Assembly: GCF_013155125.1 (NCBI RefSeq)
Contig: NZ_CP053564.1
Location: forward strand, 1,681,501 to 1,745,500
Source of the DNA: Pseudonocardia broussonetiae
Lineage (GTDB): Bacteria > Actinomycetota > Actinomycetes > Mycobacteriales > Pseudonocardiaceae
Direction: 5' to 3'
Length of the DNA stretch: 64,000 nt
Shown piece after piece: positions 8,341 through 18,138 of this stretch. Position 1 is the stretch's first letter, and each line of letters begins with the position of its first letter. The notes beneath the pieces are model-generated. The model worked only from the letters and a program-made list of their open reading frames with translations. It did no database searches and was not told where the DNA came from. The translations under genes and the position numbers were made by a program.

Positions 8341-9182
8341 ACGTCGACCTGAACTCCGACCTCGGCGAGTCGTTCGGCCGCTGGACCCTCGGCGACGACG
8401 ACGCGATGCTCGAGCTGGTCACCTCGGCCAACGTGGCCTGCGGGTTCCACGCGGGCGACCCGTCGACGCTGCGACGGACGTGCGCGCGGGCCGCGGCGGG
8501 CGGCGTCGTCGTGGGGGCGCAGGTGGGGTACCGCGACCTGGCCGGGTTCGGCCGCCGGTTCGTCGACATGGACCCGGGCGAGCTCGCCGACGACGTGCTC
8601 TACCAGCTCGGCGCGCTGGAGGCGATGTGCCGGGTGGCGGGCACGACGGTGCGCTACGTCAAGCCGCACGGGGCGCTCTACAACGCGACGGTGCACCACG
8701 CCGTGCAGGCGCGGGCCGTGCTCGACGCCGTGCGCGACTACGACCCCGCGCTGCCGGTGATGGGACTGCCCGGGTCCGAGCTCCTGGCCGCCGCCGAGGC
8801 CGCGGGGCTGCGTGCGGTGCCGGAGTTCTTCGTCGACCGCGGCTACACCCCGGCCGGCGCGCTGGTGCCCCGCTCCGAGCCCGGTGCGTTGCTGCACGAC
8901 CCGGACGAGGTGGCCGCGCGCGTGCTGCGGCTGCTCACCGACGGCACGGTCGAGGCCGTCGACGGGACGGTGGTGGCGGTGCGGGCGGAGTCGGCGTGCG
9001 TGCACGGGGACTCGCCGGGGGCGGTGGAGATGGCCCGCGCGGTGCGGGCGGCGCTGGCCGGCGCCGGGGTGGAGGTGCGGGCGTTCGTGGGGGCTCCGGA
9101 CTTGCAGGAAGGCCACCTTGCTGACGCTTCCGCACAGCAAGGTGGCCTTCCTGCAACGGGGGCGGGAGGTGGCGGCGCGTGA
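8337..9182 (+). CDS. pxpA: 5-oxoprolinase subunit A (LamB/YcsF family)
   Basis: PxpA is one of three subunits of the prokaryotic ATP-dependent 5-oxoprolinase, which opens 5-oxoproline (pyroglutamate) to glutamate. The start [13 protein letters not shown] and the motifs [14 protein letters not shown] and [12 protein letters not shown] identify the family. The GTG start overlaps the stop of the carrier gene. At 281 residues it is about 30 longer than usual: the normal end is near residue 255 ([10 protein letters not shown]), after which the frame runs through a 55-bp palindromic element and a GGGG-rich tail. The last four bases overlap the next gene. Confidence 0.92.
   Translation: MNVDLNSDLGESFGRWTLGDDDAMLELVTSANVACGFHAGDPSTLRRTCARAAAGGVVVGAQVGYRDLAGFGRRFVDMDPGELADDVLYQLGALEAMCRVAGTTVRYVKPHGALYNATVHHAVQARAVLDAVRDYDPALPVMGLPGSELLAAAEAAGLRAVPEFFVDRGYTPAGALVPRSEPGALLHDPDEVAARVLRLLTDGTVEAVDGTVVAVRAESACVHGDSPGAVEMARAVRAALAGAGVEVRAFVGAPDLQEGHLADASAQQGGLPATGAGGGGA
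9102..9156. repeat. Perfect 21-bp inverted repeat element inside the 3' end of pxpA
   Basis: Positions 9102-9122 are the exact reverse complement of 9136-9156, with a 13-base loop. The element starts where pxpA homology should end and stops 22 bases before the pxpBC start, just ahead of the GGGAGG ribosome site at 9163-9168. It is read in frame as about 18 extra residues of PxpA. It looks like a small mobile or interspersed palindrome, or an intra-operon attenuator; only a genome search can decide. Confidence 0.8.
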
Positions 9183-10729
9183 AGGTGCTGCCCTGCGGGG
9201 ACGCCGCGCTGCTGCTCGAGGTCGCCGGGCTCGACGAGGTGCTCGCCCTGGCCGACGCCGCCCGCGCCGCCGACCTGCCCGGCGTCCTCGACGTCGTCCC
9301 CGCCGCCCGCACGGTGCTCCTGACGGCCGCGCCGGGCACCGATCTCGCGGCGCTGCGCCGGGCGGTGGAGGCGCTGACCGTCGACCCCTCGGCCGCGCCG
9401 CCCGAGGGGGACACGGTCGAGATCGAGGTGGTCTACGACGGCCCCGACCTCGAGGAGGTCGGCCGGCTCACCGGCCTGGGCGCCGACGGGGTGGTCGAGG
9501 CGCACACCGGCACGCCGTGGCGCGTGGCCTTCGGCGGCTTCGCGCCCGGTTTCGCCTACCTCGCCGGCGGCGACGAGCGGCTGCACGTCCCGCGCCGCGA
9601 CGAGCCCCGCACCAGCGTGCCGGCGGGCTCGGTCGGGCTGGCCGGGGAGTTCAGCGGCGTCTACCCGCGGTCGAGCCCCGGCGGCTGGCAGCTCATCGGC
9701 CGCACGACCGCCGACCTGTGGAACGAGGAGCGGGACCAACCGGCGCTCCTGAGACCGGGCGCGCAGGTCCGCTTCGTGCGCACCTCGGAGCCGGAACGCG
9801 CTGCGGAGGGGGCCCACGACCGCGTGCCGACTCCGAGGTGCGGACGGGTGGTGGAGGTGGTGGCCCCCGGCGCCTTCGCCTCCGTCCAGGATCTCGGGCG
9901 GGTCGGGGCCGCCGCCACTGGAGTGGGCCGGTCGGGGGCCGCGGACCGCGGCGCTCTCGCGCTGGGCAACCGGCTCGTCGCCAACCCGCCGGGCGCGGCG
10001 GGCGTCGAGGTCACGTTCGGCGGGTTCGTGCTGCGCGCGGGCGACGACGTCCCGGCCCCGTTGCTGCTCGCCGTGACCGGCGCCCCCGCACCCGCCGACG
10101 TCGACGGCACCCCGGTCGGGCACCACGCCCTGGTCGTGCTGCGGGCCGGGCAGACCCTGCGGCTGGGCCCGCCGCCCGCCGGCCTGCGCAGCTACGTCGC
10201 CGTGCGCGGCGGGATCACCGTCGACGCGGTGCTCGGCTCGCGCAGCACCGACGTGCTGTCCGGCGTCGGACCGGCCGCGCTGTCCCCCGGCGACGTGCTG
10301 CCGGTCGGGCCGGAGCCCGCGGAGCTGCCGCGGGTCGACGTCGCCCCGGTCGCGACGCCGTCCGCCGGCGTCCTGACGCTGCGCGCCGTCCCCGGCCCCC
10401 GCGACGACTGGGTCGACGACCCTGCCGCGCTCGCCGCCACGACGTGGACGGTGTCGGGGCGCAGCGACCGCGTCGGCATGCGGCTCGAGGGCGAGCCCCT
10501 GCGCCGCAGCCGGACCGACGAGCTGCCCAGCGAGGGCATGGTCCGCGGCGCGATCCAGGTGCCGCCCGGCGGGGAGCCGGTGCTGTTCCTCGCCGACCAC
10601 CCCGTGACCGGCGGCTACCCGGTCGTCGCCGTCGTCCTCGACGCCGACGTCGACCGCGCCGCCCAGGCCCGCCCCGGGCAGCAGATCCGCTTCCGCCTCG
10701 TGCGGTCCCCCGTGAAGGAGAGCCCGTGA
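9179..10729 (+). CDS. pxpBC: 5-oxoprolinase subunits B and C fused
   Basis: This 516-residue protein joins the two other 5-oxoprolinase subunits. Residues 1 to about 205 are PxpB (allophanate hydrolase subunit 1/KipI type, starting [12 protein letters not shown], with [17 protein letters not shown]). Residues from about 222 are PxpC (subunit 2/KipA type, with [14 protein letters not shown] and the [18 protein letters not shown] motif). In E. coli and Bacillus these are separate genes. Its GTG start overlaps the pxpA stop and its end overlaps the following gene, so all operon genes are translationally coupled. Confidence 0.93.
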   Translation: MKVLPCGDAALLLEVAGLDEVLALADAARAADLPGVLDVVPAARTVLLTAAPGTDLAALRRAVEALTVDPSAAPPEGDTVEIEVVYDGPDLEEVGRLTGLGADGVVEAHTGTPWRVAFGGFAPGFAYLAGGDERLHVPRRDEPRTSVPAGSVGLAGEFSGVYPRSSPGGWQLIGRTTADLWNEERDQPALLRPGAQVRFVRTSEPERAAEGAHDRVPTPRCGRVVEVVAPGAFASVQDLGRVGAAATGVGRSGAADRGALALGNRLVANPPGAAGVEVTFGGFVLRAGDDVPAPLLLAVTGAPAPADVDGTPVGHHALVVLRAGQTLRLGPPPAGLRSYVAVRGGITVDAVLGSRSTDVLSGVGPAALSPGDVLPVGPEPAELPRVDVAPVATPSAGVLTLRAVPGPRDDWVDDPAALAATTWTVSGRSDRVGMRLEGEPLRRSRTDELPSEGMVRGAIQVPPGGEPVLFLADHPVTGGYPVVAVVLDADVDRAAQARPGQQIRFRLVRSPVKESP

Positions 10730-11487
10730 ACCCCGCCGACGCCCGCGCCCGCTTCCGCGACGGCCTCGTCACCCCCACCGCCGGCTGGTGCGACGGGTAC
10801 ACGCAGGCCAACCTGATCAGCGTCCCGCGCGACCGGGCGTGGGACTTCCTGCTGTTCGCCCAGCGCAACCCGAAGCCGTGCCCGGTCCTCGACGTCCTCG
10901 ACGCGGGTGCCGTCGCCGGCCCGATCCTCGACGGCGACGTGCGCACCGACGTCCCGCTCTACCGCGTCTACGTCGACGGCGAGCAGGTGGCGGAGCCGAC
11001 GGACGTCCGGGAGTGGTGGCGCGAGGACCTCGTCAGCTTCCTCATCGGCTGCAGCTTCACCTTCGAGCGCGCGCTCGGGGCGGCCGGCGTGCCCGTGCGG
11101 CACGTCGAGCAGGGCGTCAACGTGCCGATGTACCGGACGTCGTGGCGCTGCCGCCCGGCCGGGGACGTGTCCGGGCCGCTGGTCGTGTCGATGCGGTACG
11201 TGCCGGAGTCCCTGGTGGCGACGGCGGTCGCGACGACGGCCCGCTACCCCGCCGTGCACGGGTCGCCGGTCCACGTCGGCGACCCCCGCGAGCTCGGCGT
11301 CGCCGACCTGGACGCCCCCGACTACGGCGACGCCGTGGCGTCCGAGCCCGGCGACGTGCCGGTGTTCTGGGCGTGCGGGGTGACGCCGCAGGCCGCGGTG
11401 GTGGAGTCGCGCCCGCCGCTGGCGATCGCGCACGCCCCGGGCCACATGCTGATCACCGACGCGCGGGACGAGGACTACCTGATCTGA
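10726..11487 (+). CDS. DUF1445 (YcsI-family) putative hydro-lyase / D-glutamate cyclase-like protein
   Basis: This 253-residue protein belongs to the DUF1445 family, recognisable by [30 protein letters not shown] and [12 protein letters not shown]. Relatives include Bacillus YcsI and the mitochondrial D-glutamate cyclase, which makes 5-oxo-D-proline from D-glutamate. That activity would supply or share substrate with the 5-oxoprolinase encoded just upstream, which makes the operon chemically coherent; the activity of this member is inference. The GTG start overlaps the pxpBC stop. Its last 13 bases overlap the convergent transporter gene. Confidence 0.85.
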   Translation: MNPADARARFRDGLVTPTAGWCDGYTQANLISVPRDRAWDFLLFAQRNPKPCPVLDVLDAGAVAGPILDGDVRTDVPLYRVYVDGEQVAEPTDVREWWREDLVSFLIGCSFTFERALGAAGVPVRHVEQGVNVPMYRTSWRCRPAGDVSGPLVVSMRYVPESLVATAVATTARYPAVHGSPVHVGDPRELGVADLDAPDYGDAVASEPGDVPVFWACGVTPQAAVVESRPPLAIAHAPGHMLITDARDEDYLI

Positions 11488-12383
11488 CTCCGGACCGGGG
11501 AGCGCCGCCGCGACAGCGCCACCCCCACCAGGCACACCGCCCCGCCCACCAGCGCGAGCACGGGCGGGAGCTCGCCGAGCAGCACCGCGGACAGCACGAT
11601 CGTGATCGGCGGCGCGAGGTAGGTGGTGACGCCCAGGCGCCCCGCGTCCATCCGGGCCAGCGCGTAGGCCCACGTCGAGAACGCCAGCGCGGTGGGCACC
11701 AGCCCGAGGTAGACGAGCCCGGCGGTGGCGCTCGCCGGGGCGGCGGCGAGGTCGGCGAGCAGGCCGGGGGTGAAGGGCAGGCAGGCGACGGCGCCGATCG
11801 CGCAGGCCAGGAACGTCACCTGCAGCCCGGGGAGCCGGCGCAGCACCGGCTTCTGCGCGAGCACCCCGATCGCGTACGTGACGGCGGCGGCCAGGCAGAG
11901 CAGCACGCCCAGGACGTCGGCGCTGCCGGTGTCGGCGGTCGACGCACCGACCAGCACCGCCCCGCAGAACGCGATACCGCCGCCGATGAGCAGCCAGCGC
12001 GGGAAACCCTCGCCCAGCAGCAGGCCCGCGAACAGCGCGATGAGGATCGGCCCGACGTTGACGAGCATGGCCGTGGTGCCCGCGTCGATGCGCTGCTCCG
12101 CGGCGTTGAGCACGACGTTGTAGACGGCGAACCAGGCCAGCCCGCACAGCAGGACCAGCCCCCACTCGCGCGGCGTGGGCGTGACCCAGCGGCTCCGGCT
12201 CAGGAGCAGCCCGGCGCCGAGCGCGAGCGCCCCGACGAGCAGCCGGCCCAGCGCCAGCGGCCCGGGCTCGTAGGACGCGCCGACCGCGCGGATCGCGACG
12301 AACGCCGACGCCCACGCCACCACGGTGACGGCGACGGCGAGCAGGGCACCGGTGTGCAGACGGGGAGCGGCGGTGGTCGTCAC
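11475..12383 (-). CDS. EamA/DMT-family transporter
   Basis: This 302-residue protein has ten predicted hydrophobic segments in two repeated halves, the layout of the drug/metabolite (EamA, RhaT-like) exporter family. The repeat shows in [26 protein letters not shown] in the first half and in [20 protein letters not shown] in the second. Substrates in this family range from amino acids to nucleobases and cannot be predicted here. It converges on the DUF1445 gene with a 13-base overlap. The start codon is GTG. Confidence 0.85.
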   Translation of the reverse strand: MTTTAAPRLHTGALLAVAVTVVAWASAFVAIRAVGASYEPGPLALGRLLVGALALGAGLLLSRSRWVTPTPREWGLVLLCGLAWFAVYNVVLNAAEQRIDAGTTAMLVNVGPILIALFAGLLLGEGFPRWLLIGGGIAFCGAVLVGASTADTGSADVLGVLLCLAAAVTYAIGVLAQKPVLRRLPGLQVTFLACAIGAVACLPFTPGLLADLAAAPASATAGLVYLGLVPTALAFSTWAYALARMDAGRLGVTTYLAPPITIVLSAVLLGELPPVLALVGGAVCLVGVALSRRRSPVRSQIR

Positions 12384-12393
12384 GCCGCCGACG

Positions 12394-13941
12394 CTACGGT
12401 CGATCCGCGCCGATCTCGCGCGGTTTCCGGCCGTCCTGCGACGACATGCTGCCAGCCGGAACGGCGAGCTTCGTGGGCCCGCCGCGCCCGCGCAGCTCGG
12501 TCTCCCCGGCCGGCTCCCAGCGCCGGCGCTCGCCCTCGTCGGCGAGCTCCACGGCCCGCCCCGCCGCGACGACGCCGCCGGGTAGCGACTTCGCCAGCTC
12601 GGTGAGCCGCGCGGCCTCGTTCACCGGGTCGCCGATGACGGTGTACTCGAAGCGCCGCACGTCACCGACGTTGCCGGCCACCGCGTCGCCCGCCGACACC
12701 CCGATCCCGGCCTCGATGTCGGGCAGCTCCGCGGCGAGCCGGGCGCCGAGGTCGCGGCCCGCGGCCAGCGCGCACCCGGCCGCGTCGGGCAGACCCACGG
12801 GCGCGCCGAACACGGCCAGCGCCGCGTCGCCCTGGAACTTGTTGATCCAGCCGCCGTGCTCCTCGACGACCTCGACGACGACGCCGAAGAACCGGTTGAG
12901 CACCCCGACGACCTCCTCGGCCGGGCGGTGCACCGCGAGCTGCGTGGACCCGACGAGGTCGACGAACAGCACCGCGACCGGCCGCACCTCGCCGCCCAGG
13001 CGGACCTCCGCCGACGCCGCCGCAGCCTCGGCGACCTCGCGCCCGACGTGGCGGCCGAACAGGTCGCGGATCCGCTCGCGCTCCGCGAGCCCCGCGACCA
13101 TGGTGTTGAACCCGCTCTGCAGCTGCCCGAGCTCCGTGCCGTCGTAGACGGTGACCTCGGCGTCGAGCCGGCCGCGCTCGACGCGGCGCATCGCCCGGCG
13201 CACCGCGTTGACGGGGTCGGCGACCGCGCGCGCCGCCCCGACCGTCGCCAGCAGCCCGGTGAGCAGGGCCGTGCCGCCGATGCTCAGGACGATCACGGCG
13301 AGCTGCGCGGCGGGCACGTCGCCGTAGACCAGCGCGGAGACCGCCGCGAGCAGCACCCCGACGACCGGGACGGCCGTGCCGAGCGCCCAGAACAGCAGCG
13401 ACCGGACGACCACCCCGGGCAGCACGCGCCGCCGCGGGGGCTGCGTCGACAGCACGCGGCCGGTGGTGCGCCTCAGGATCCGCTCGCTGAGCAGGTAGGA
13501 CAGCGCGCAGGTGGTGATGCCGCCGAGCAGCGTCGTCTCGGCGACCTGCACCGCGAGCCGCCAGGAGTACTGCGCGTTGAGCCCGCCGAACAGCAGGACC
13601 GCGGTGATCCAGAGCGCGCCCTGCACGGTGGTCAGGCGCAGCGGCCCGTACAGCACGCGCCGGTGCTCGCGGCGCTGCTCGACCGCGGTGCCGCCGCCGA
13701 CCCGCATCCGGAACCGCTTGCTCCCCCACAGCGCCCCGACCAGCACGGCGAGCAGCAGGTAGGACCCGAACGCCACGAGGTTGACGACCAGCGCCGGGCT
13801 CTCCTCGTCCACCGGCCCGCTGGGCAGCACCCACGCCGAGAGCAGCAGCACGACCCCGGCGCCGATGACGTTGGCGAGGATGACGGCCGACAGCAGCGCC
13901 GCGCGGACCCGCCGCCCGATCACCCACCGCCGCCTCGCCAC
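12394..13941 (-). CDS. Membrane-bound class III adenylate/guanylate cyclase with HAMP domain
   Basis: This 515-residue protein has about six hydrophobic segments (residues 12-225), a HAMP linker (about 225-285, ending NTMVAGLAERERIRDLFGRHVG) and a C-terminal class III cyclase domain. Catalytic features are VAVLFVDLVGSTQLA (first metal Asp), NKFQGDAALAVFGAP (second metal Asp and the base-selecting Lys) and VIGDPVNEAARL. The layout matches the mycobacterial Rv1318c-Rv1320c group, which makes cAMP. It is separated from the upstream htdX gene by 18 bases on the same strand and could be co-transcribed with the fatty-acid genes. Confidence 0.9.
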   Translation of the reverse strand: MARRRWVIGRRVRAALLSAVILANVIGAGVVLLLSAWVLPSGPVDEESPALVVNLVAFGSYLLLAVLVGALWGSKRFRMRVGGGTAVEQRREHRRVLYGPLRLTTVQGALWITAVLLFGGLNAQYSWRLAVQVAETTLLGGITTCALSYLLSERILRRTTGRVLSTQPPRRRVLPGVVVRSLLFWALGTAVPVVGVLLAAVSALVYGDVPAAQLAVIVLSIGGTALLTGLLATVGAARAVADPVNAVRRAMRRVERGRLDAEVTVYDGTELGQLQSGFNTMVAGLAERERIRDLFGRHVGREVAEAAAASAEVRLGGEVRPVAVLFVDLVGSTQLAVHRPAEEVVGVLNRFFGVVVEVVEEHGGWINKFQGDAALAVFGAPVGLPDAAGCALAAGRDLGARLAAELPDIEAGIGVSAGDAVAGNVGDVRRFEYTVIGDPVNEAARLTELAKSLPGGVVAAGRAVELADEGERRRWEPAGETELRGRGGPTKLAVPAGSMSSQDGRKPREIGADRP

Positions 13942-13959
13942 GCCGGCGATCCTCGCAGG

Positions 13960-14784
13960 TCAGCCCGCGTGAGCGACGGCCGCGGTCAGGTGCACGCCTC
14001 CGCGCGAGCGCACGTCGAGCGCCCAGGCGTCGCCGGTGGCGCGGGTGCGCAGCTCGACGGTCGAGGGCAGCAGCAGCGGGCGGCCGAACGCGACCACCTG
14101 CGTCAGCGCCTCGGGCAGGCGGCCCTCGAGCACCGCGAGCGACCGCGCGGCCGTCCACATGCCGTGCGCGATGGCCCGGGGGAACCCGAACGCCTTCGCG
14201 CTCAGCGGGTGCAGGTGGATCGGGTTGACGTCGCCGCTGACCGCCGCGTAGCGCCGTCCGGTGTCGGCCTCGACCCGCCACACCGCCGACGCCGGGCCGT
14301 CACCGACCTCCGGCGGGGCCGCGGGCGGCTCCGCGGCCGCACCCGGCGCGCGGGCGCCGCGGGCCAGGTAGGTGCTGCGGCCGTCCCAGACGCGCTCGCC
14401 GCCGACGTCCACGGCCGCGACGAGGTCGACCTGCGCACCCTTGGGGTGCCCGGCGAACCGCTCGGCGTGCACGGCGATCTCGAGGCGCTCGGCGGCGTCG
14501 ACCCGCCGGTGCACCGTGATCGTGTTGGTGACGTGCACGAGCCCGGGCAGCGGCAGCGGGAACGACCGGCCCGCCATCAGCTCCACCTGCAGCGCGAAGG
14601 CGAGCACGTGCGGGTAGGTCGGCGGCAGTGCGTCGGAGAGGCGGAAGCCGCAGACCCGCGCGTAGTCGGCGAGGTGGGCGCGGTCGACGTCGACGGTCCG
14701 GTGCAGGACCGTGCCGGGCAGCGTCGACGCCCGCGGTCCGACCGACCCGACCGCGGCCTTCGCGTACAGCGGAGCGAGACTCAC
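13960..14784 (-). CDS. htdX: MaoC-like 3-hydroxyacyl dehydratase (HtdX type)
   Basis: This 274-residue protein has a double hot-dog layout. The C-terminal half carries the hydratase signature YAAVSGDVNPIHLHPLSAKAFG followed by IAHGMW, with the Asp/His catalytic pair. It should interconvert 3-hydroxyacyl and enoyl thioesters. Gene order htdX-fabG4-fadA2 on one strand, with one-base gaps, mirrors mycobacterial Rv0241c-Rv0243, which supports the HtdX assignment. The start is GTG, one base after the fabG4 stop. Confidence 0.87.
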   Translation of the reverse strand: MSLAPLYAKAAVGSVGPRASTLPGTVLHRTVDVDRAHLADYARVCGFRLSDALPPTYPHVLAFALQVELMAGRSFPLPLPGLVHVTNTITVHRRVDAAERLEIAVHAERFAGHPKGAQVDLVAAVDVGGERVWDGRSTYLARGARAPGAAAEPPAAPPEVGDGPASAVWRVEADTGRRYAAVSGDVNPIHLHPLSAKAFGFPRAIAHGMWTAARSLAVLEGRLPEALTQVVAFGRPLLLPSTVELRTRATGDAWALDVRSRGGVHLTAAVAHAG

Positions 14785-14785
14785 G

Positions 14786-16123
14786 TCAGGCCCCGATCAT
14801 GCTCTGCCCGCACACCCGCACGACCTGCCCGGTCACGCCACCGCTCTCGGCCTGGCCCAGCCAGCCCACGGTCTCGGCGACGTCGACGGGCAGCCCGCCC
14901 TGGCGCAGGCTGTTGATCCGGCGCCCGCCCTCGCGCGTGCCCAGCGGCATCCGCGCGGTCATCTCGGTCTCGATGAACCCGGGGGCGACCGCGTTGACGG
15001 TGACGCCGCGCGCCGCCGCCCGCGGCGCGAGCGCGCGGATCATCCCGATCACGCCCGCCTTGCTCGCGGCGTAGTTGGTCTGGCCGCGGTTGCCGGCGAT
15101 GCCGCTGGTGGAGGCCACGCAGACGATCCGGCCGGTGTCCGAGAGCAGGTCGCCCTCCAGCAGGGCCCCGTTGATCACCAGCTGGGCGCGCAGGTTGACC
15201 GCGAGGACCGCGTTCCAGCGGTCGGCGTCCATGTTGGCGAGCAGCTTGTCGCGGGTGATCCCGGCGTTGTGGACGACGACGTCGACGCGCCCGTGCCGCT
15301 CGCGCAGGTGGGCGAGCAGGCGGTCGGCGGCGTCGGGAGCGGTGATGTCGAGCTGCAGCGCGGTGCCACCGGTGCGGTTGGCGACGGCGGCGAGCGCCTC
15401 GCCCGCGGCGGGGACGTCGACGGCGACGACCACGGCGCCGTCGCGGGCGAGCGTGTCGGCGATGGCCGCACCGATCCCGCGCGCCGCCCCGGTGACGACG
15501 GCGACGCGCCCGGCCAGCGGGGCCACCGGCTCCGCGGGGGCGTCCATGCCGATCGGGTCCTGCTCCGGCCCGACCGGCACGCCGACGTGCACGACCTGCC
15601 CGTCGACGTAGGCCGAGCGGCCCGACAGCAGGAACCGCACCGACGAGTCGAGCGCGGCGGGCGGGGCGTCGGGGTGCACGACCAGCAGGTTCGCCGTGGC
15701 GCCCGCGCGCACCTCCTTGGCCACGGAGCGCACGATGCCGTCGAAGGCCTGCGCGACGGCGGCGGCCTCGGGGTCCTCGGTGGGCTCCGGCGCGAGCACC
15801 AGCAGCCGCCCGTTCGGGGCGAGCCGGCGCACGGCGGGCGTGAGGAACTCCTGGACGGCGGCGAGGTCGTCGAGCGTGCGGGCGGCGGTGGCGTCGAGCA
15901 CGACGCCGGCCACCTTCCCCTCGGCCGCCTCGGCCACGCCCTCGTTCTTGAGCAGCGCGCGCACCGCGTCGGCGAACGTCCCACCGCCGACGGTGCCGAC
16001 GAGCGCGGGCCCGTCGAGCAGCGGCGCGCCGGGGACGTGGCGGCGCAGCACGGGGATGCGGGGCACGCCCAGGCGCTGGACGAGCGGGTTCTGCGAGAGG
16101 TCGCGCAGGGTGTCGTTGCTCAT
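14786..16123 (-). CDS. fabG4: 3-oxoacyl-ACP/CoA reductase of the FabG4 type
   Basis: This 445-residue protein is about 200 residues longer than ordinary FabG. An N-terminal flavodoxin-like region (about 1-200) precedes a classical short-chain dehydrogenase with VVTGAARGIGAAIA for cofactor binding, VHNAGIT, and the catalytic Tyr351/Lys355 in NYAASKAGVIGM. This architecture is characteristic of the high-molecular-weight FabG4 (mycobacterial Rv0242c), which reduces 3-oxoacyl thioesters. It lies between a thiolase and a dehydratase, so the three enzymes could make or degrade acyl chains together. Confidence 0.93.
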   Translation of the reverse strand: MSNDTLRDLSQNPLVQRLGVPRIPVLRRHVPGAPLLDGPALVGTVGGGTFADAVRALLKNEGVAEAAEGKVAGVVLDATAARTLDDLAAVQEFLTPAVRRLAPNGRLLVLAPEPTEDPEAAAVAQAFDGIVRSVAKEVRAGATANLLVVHPDAPPAALDSSVRFLLSGRSAYVDGQVVHVGVPVGPEQDPIGMDAPAEPVAPLAGRVAVVTGAARGIGAAIADTLARDGAVVVAVDVPAAGEALAAVANRTGGTALQLDITAPDAADRLLAHLRERHGRVDVVVHNAGITRDKLLANMDADRWNAVLAVNLRAQLVINGALLEGDLLSDTGRIVCVASTSGIAGNRGQTNYAASKAGVIGMIRALAPRAAARGVTVNAVAPGFIETEMTARMPLGTREGGRRINSLRQGGLPVDVAETVGWLGQAESGGVTGQVVRVCGQSMIGA

Positions 16124-16124
16124 C

Positions 16125-17420
16125 TCAGGCCGCCTCGAGGATCGCGACGACGCCCTGGCCGCCGGCTGCGCAGATGGAGATCAGGCCGCGGCCCTTCGTG
16201 CCGGTGTCGCGGGCCTTCTCGTGCAGGAGCTTCGCCAGCGTCGCGACGATCCGGCCGCCGGTCGCGGCGAACGGGTGCCCGGTGGCGAGACTCGACCCCG
16301 CGACGTTGAGGCGCGACCGGTCGATCGAGCCCAGCGGAGCGTCGAGGCCCAGGCGCTCCTTCGCGAACGCCGGGTCCTCCCAGGCCGCCAGCGTGGCGAG
16401 CACGGTCGACGCGAACGCCTCGTGGATCTCGTAGAAGTCGAAGTCCTGCAGGGTGAGGCCGTTGCGCTCGAGCAGTCGGGGCACGGCGTGCACCGGTGCG
16501 GTCAGGAGCCCGTCGGCCCCGTGCACGAAGTCGACGGCCGCGGTCTCGGCGTCGACGACGTGCGCCAGCACCGGCAGGCGGTGCTCGGCGGCCCACTCGT
16601 CCGACCCCAGCAGCACGGCCGAGGCGCCGTCGGTGAGCGGCGTCGAGTTGCCGGCGGTCATCGTGCCCTCGGGCCCGCCGAACACCGGCTTGAGCGTCGC
16701 GAGCTTCTCCGCGGAGGTGTCGGGGCGCAGGTTCGCGTCGCGGGTGAGGCCCAGGAACGGCGTCACGAGGTCGTCGAAGAAGCCGCGCCCGTAGGCGGCG
16801 GCGAGGTTGCGGTGGCTGGCGGCGGCGAGCTCGTCCTGCGCCTCGCGGGACACGTGCCACTCCAGCGCGGTCAGCGCGGCGTGCTCGCCCATCGACAGGC
16901 CGGTGCGCGGCTCGGCGTTGCGCGGCACCTCCGGCACGACCTGGCCGGGGCGCAGGCCCGCGACGGCGCGCAGGCGGTCGGCGAGCGACCGGGCGCCGTT
17001 GAGCCTCATGAGGACGCGGCGCAGGTCGTCGTTGAGGGCAACGGGGGCGTCGCTGGCGGTGTCGACACCGGCCGCGATGCCGCTCTCGATCTGCCCGAGC
17101 GCGATCTTGTTCGCGACGAGGACGGCCGTCTCCAGCCCGGTGCCGCAGGCCTGCTGCACGTCGTAGGCCGGGGTGTAGGGCGAGAGGCGGCTGCCGAGCA
17201 CGGACTCGCGGGTGAGGTCGCGGTCGCGGGAGTGCTTGAGGACGGCGCCGCCGGCCACCTCCCCGATGCGCTCGCCGGCGAGGCCGAAGCGCGCCGCGAG
17301 GCCGTCGAGGGTGGCGGTGAGCATGTCGAGGTTGGTGGCCTGGGCGTAGGCCCCGTTCGCACGGGCGAACGGGATGCGGTTGCCCCCGATGACGGCGGCC
17401 TGCCGGGCTGAACGGGTCAT
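16125..17420 (-). CDS. fadA2: Acetyl-CoA C-acetyltransferase (FadA2-like thiolase)
   Basis: This 431-residue thiolase has the nucleophilic cysteine Cys92 in DVQQACGTGLETAV, the NEAFASTVLA-like segment written here as HEAFASTVLA, and the C-terminal CAAGGQG motif with the second catalytic Cys. The histidine of NxHP-type motifs is seen in ATGHPFAATGGR. It should cleave or form 3-ketoacyl-CoA. The ATG at 17420 matches the family start MTRSARQAAVIGG; the open frame runs 80 residues further but those residues are not thiolase-like. It is divergent from tetR-fadE5, as in mycobacteria. Confidence 0.93.
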   Translation of the reverse strand: MTRSARQAAVIGGNRIPFARANGAYAQATNLDMLTATLDGLAARFGLAGERIGEVAGGAVLKHSRDRDLTRESVLGSRLSPYTPAYDVQQACGTGLETAVLVANKIALGQIESGIAAGVDTASDAPVALNDDLRRVLMRLNGARSLADRLRAVAGLRPGQVVPEVPRNAEPRTGLSMGEHAALTALEWHVSREAQDELAAASHRNLAAAYGRGFFDDLVTPFLGLTRDANLRPDTSAEKLATLKPVFGGPEGTMTAGNSTPLTDGASAVLLGSDEWAAEHRLPVLAHVVDAETAAVDFVHGADGLLTAPVHAVPRLLERNGLTLQDFDFYEIHEAFASTVLATLAAWEDPAFAKERLGLDAPLGSIDRSRLNVAGSSLATGHPFAATGGRIVATLAKLLHEKARDTGTKGRGLISICAAGGQGVVAILEAA

Positions 17421-17508
17421 GGTACGAACGGTACCCGGTACTGGCGGTCCCGCATACGTGACCCGCGTCGCGTAGCCGGTACCGCAAGTACGCGGTACTT
17501 TCGGTTCC
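17421..17508. promoter_or_regulatory. Divergent fadA2 / tetR control region with GGTAC repeats
   Basis: This 88-base gap holds several copies of GGTAC/GTACC: GTAC-GAACG-GTAC at 17422-17434, GTACCCGGTAC just after it, and a 7-bp inverted repeat GTACCGC-(6)-GCGGTAC at 17479-17498. The repeat spacing is typical of TetR-family operators. The last repeat lies 10 bases before the tetR start. Binding by the adjacent TetR protein is inference. Confidence 0.6.
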
Positions 17509-18138
17509 GTGAAGAGCGCCCGGGACCGCCGCGCCAGCCGATGGGACGCCCACCGGCAGGCCCGCCGCGTCGAGCTCACCGACGCCGCGATCCTGGCCAT
17601 CCGCGCGCACGGCGCCGGCGTGGGCATGGACGAGGTGGCCGCGCAGGCCGCCACCAGCAAGACGGTGGTCTACCGGCACTTCGCCGACCGCACCGAGCTG
17701 TACGTGGCGGTGTGCGAGCGGGTGGCCGGGGTGCTCCTGGGCCAGGTCCGCGCCGCGATGGACGGTGCCGACGGCCCGCACGGGCAGACCGCCGCGGGCA
17801 TCGAGGCCTACCTGCGGCTCATCGAGCACGACCCCGAGGTGTACCGGTTCGTGGTCCACCGCCCGCTCGTTGACCGCGCGCTCGACGCAGATCCGGTCGC
17901 CGACCTCGTCTCCCTCATCGGCGACCAGGCCGCCGCCGTCATCGCGGCCCGCACCGGCGACCCCGTCCGCGCCGTCCCCTGGGGGCACGGCGTCGTCGGG
18001 ATGGTCCGCGCCGCCGCCGACAACTGGCTGGCCCGACCGGCCGGGATGACCCGCGCCGAGCTCGCCACCCACCTCACCGAACTCGCCTGGGCCGGGCTCT
18101 CCGGCGTCGTGGCAACCCCCTCCGAGGAGGACTCATGA
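17509..18138 (+). CDS. TetR-family regulator of the fad/fab locus
   Basis: This 209-residue protein has a TetR helix-turn-helix at residues 20-65 (ILAIRAHGAGVGMDEVAAQA, then TSKTVVYRHFADRTELY) and a divergent ligand domain. It is co-transcribed with the acyl-CoA dehydrogenase gene, whose ATG overlaps its stop (ATGA). Its position suggests it senses an acyl-CoA and controls both the fadE5 and the fadA2-fabG4-htdX arms. Ligand and targets are inference. The start is GTG, close to the last palindromic repeat. Confidence 0.87.
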   Translation: MKSARDRRASRWDAHRQARRVELTDAAILAIRAHGAGVGMDEVAAQAATSKTVVYRHFADRTELYVAVCERVAGVLLGQVRAAMDGADGPHGQTAAGIEAYLRLIEHDPEVYRFVVHRPLVDRALDADPVADLVSLIGDQAAAVIAARTGDPVRAVPWGHGVVGMVRAAADNWLARPAGMTRAELATHLTELAWAGLSGVVATPSEEDS

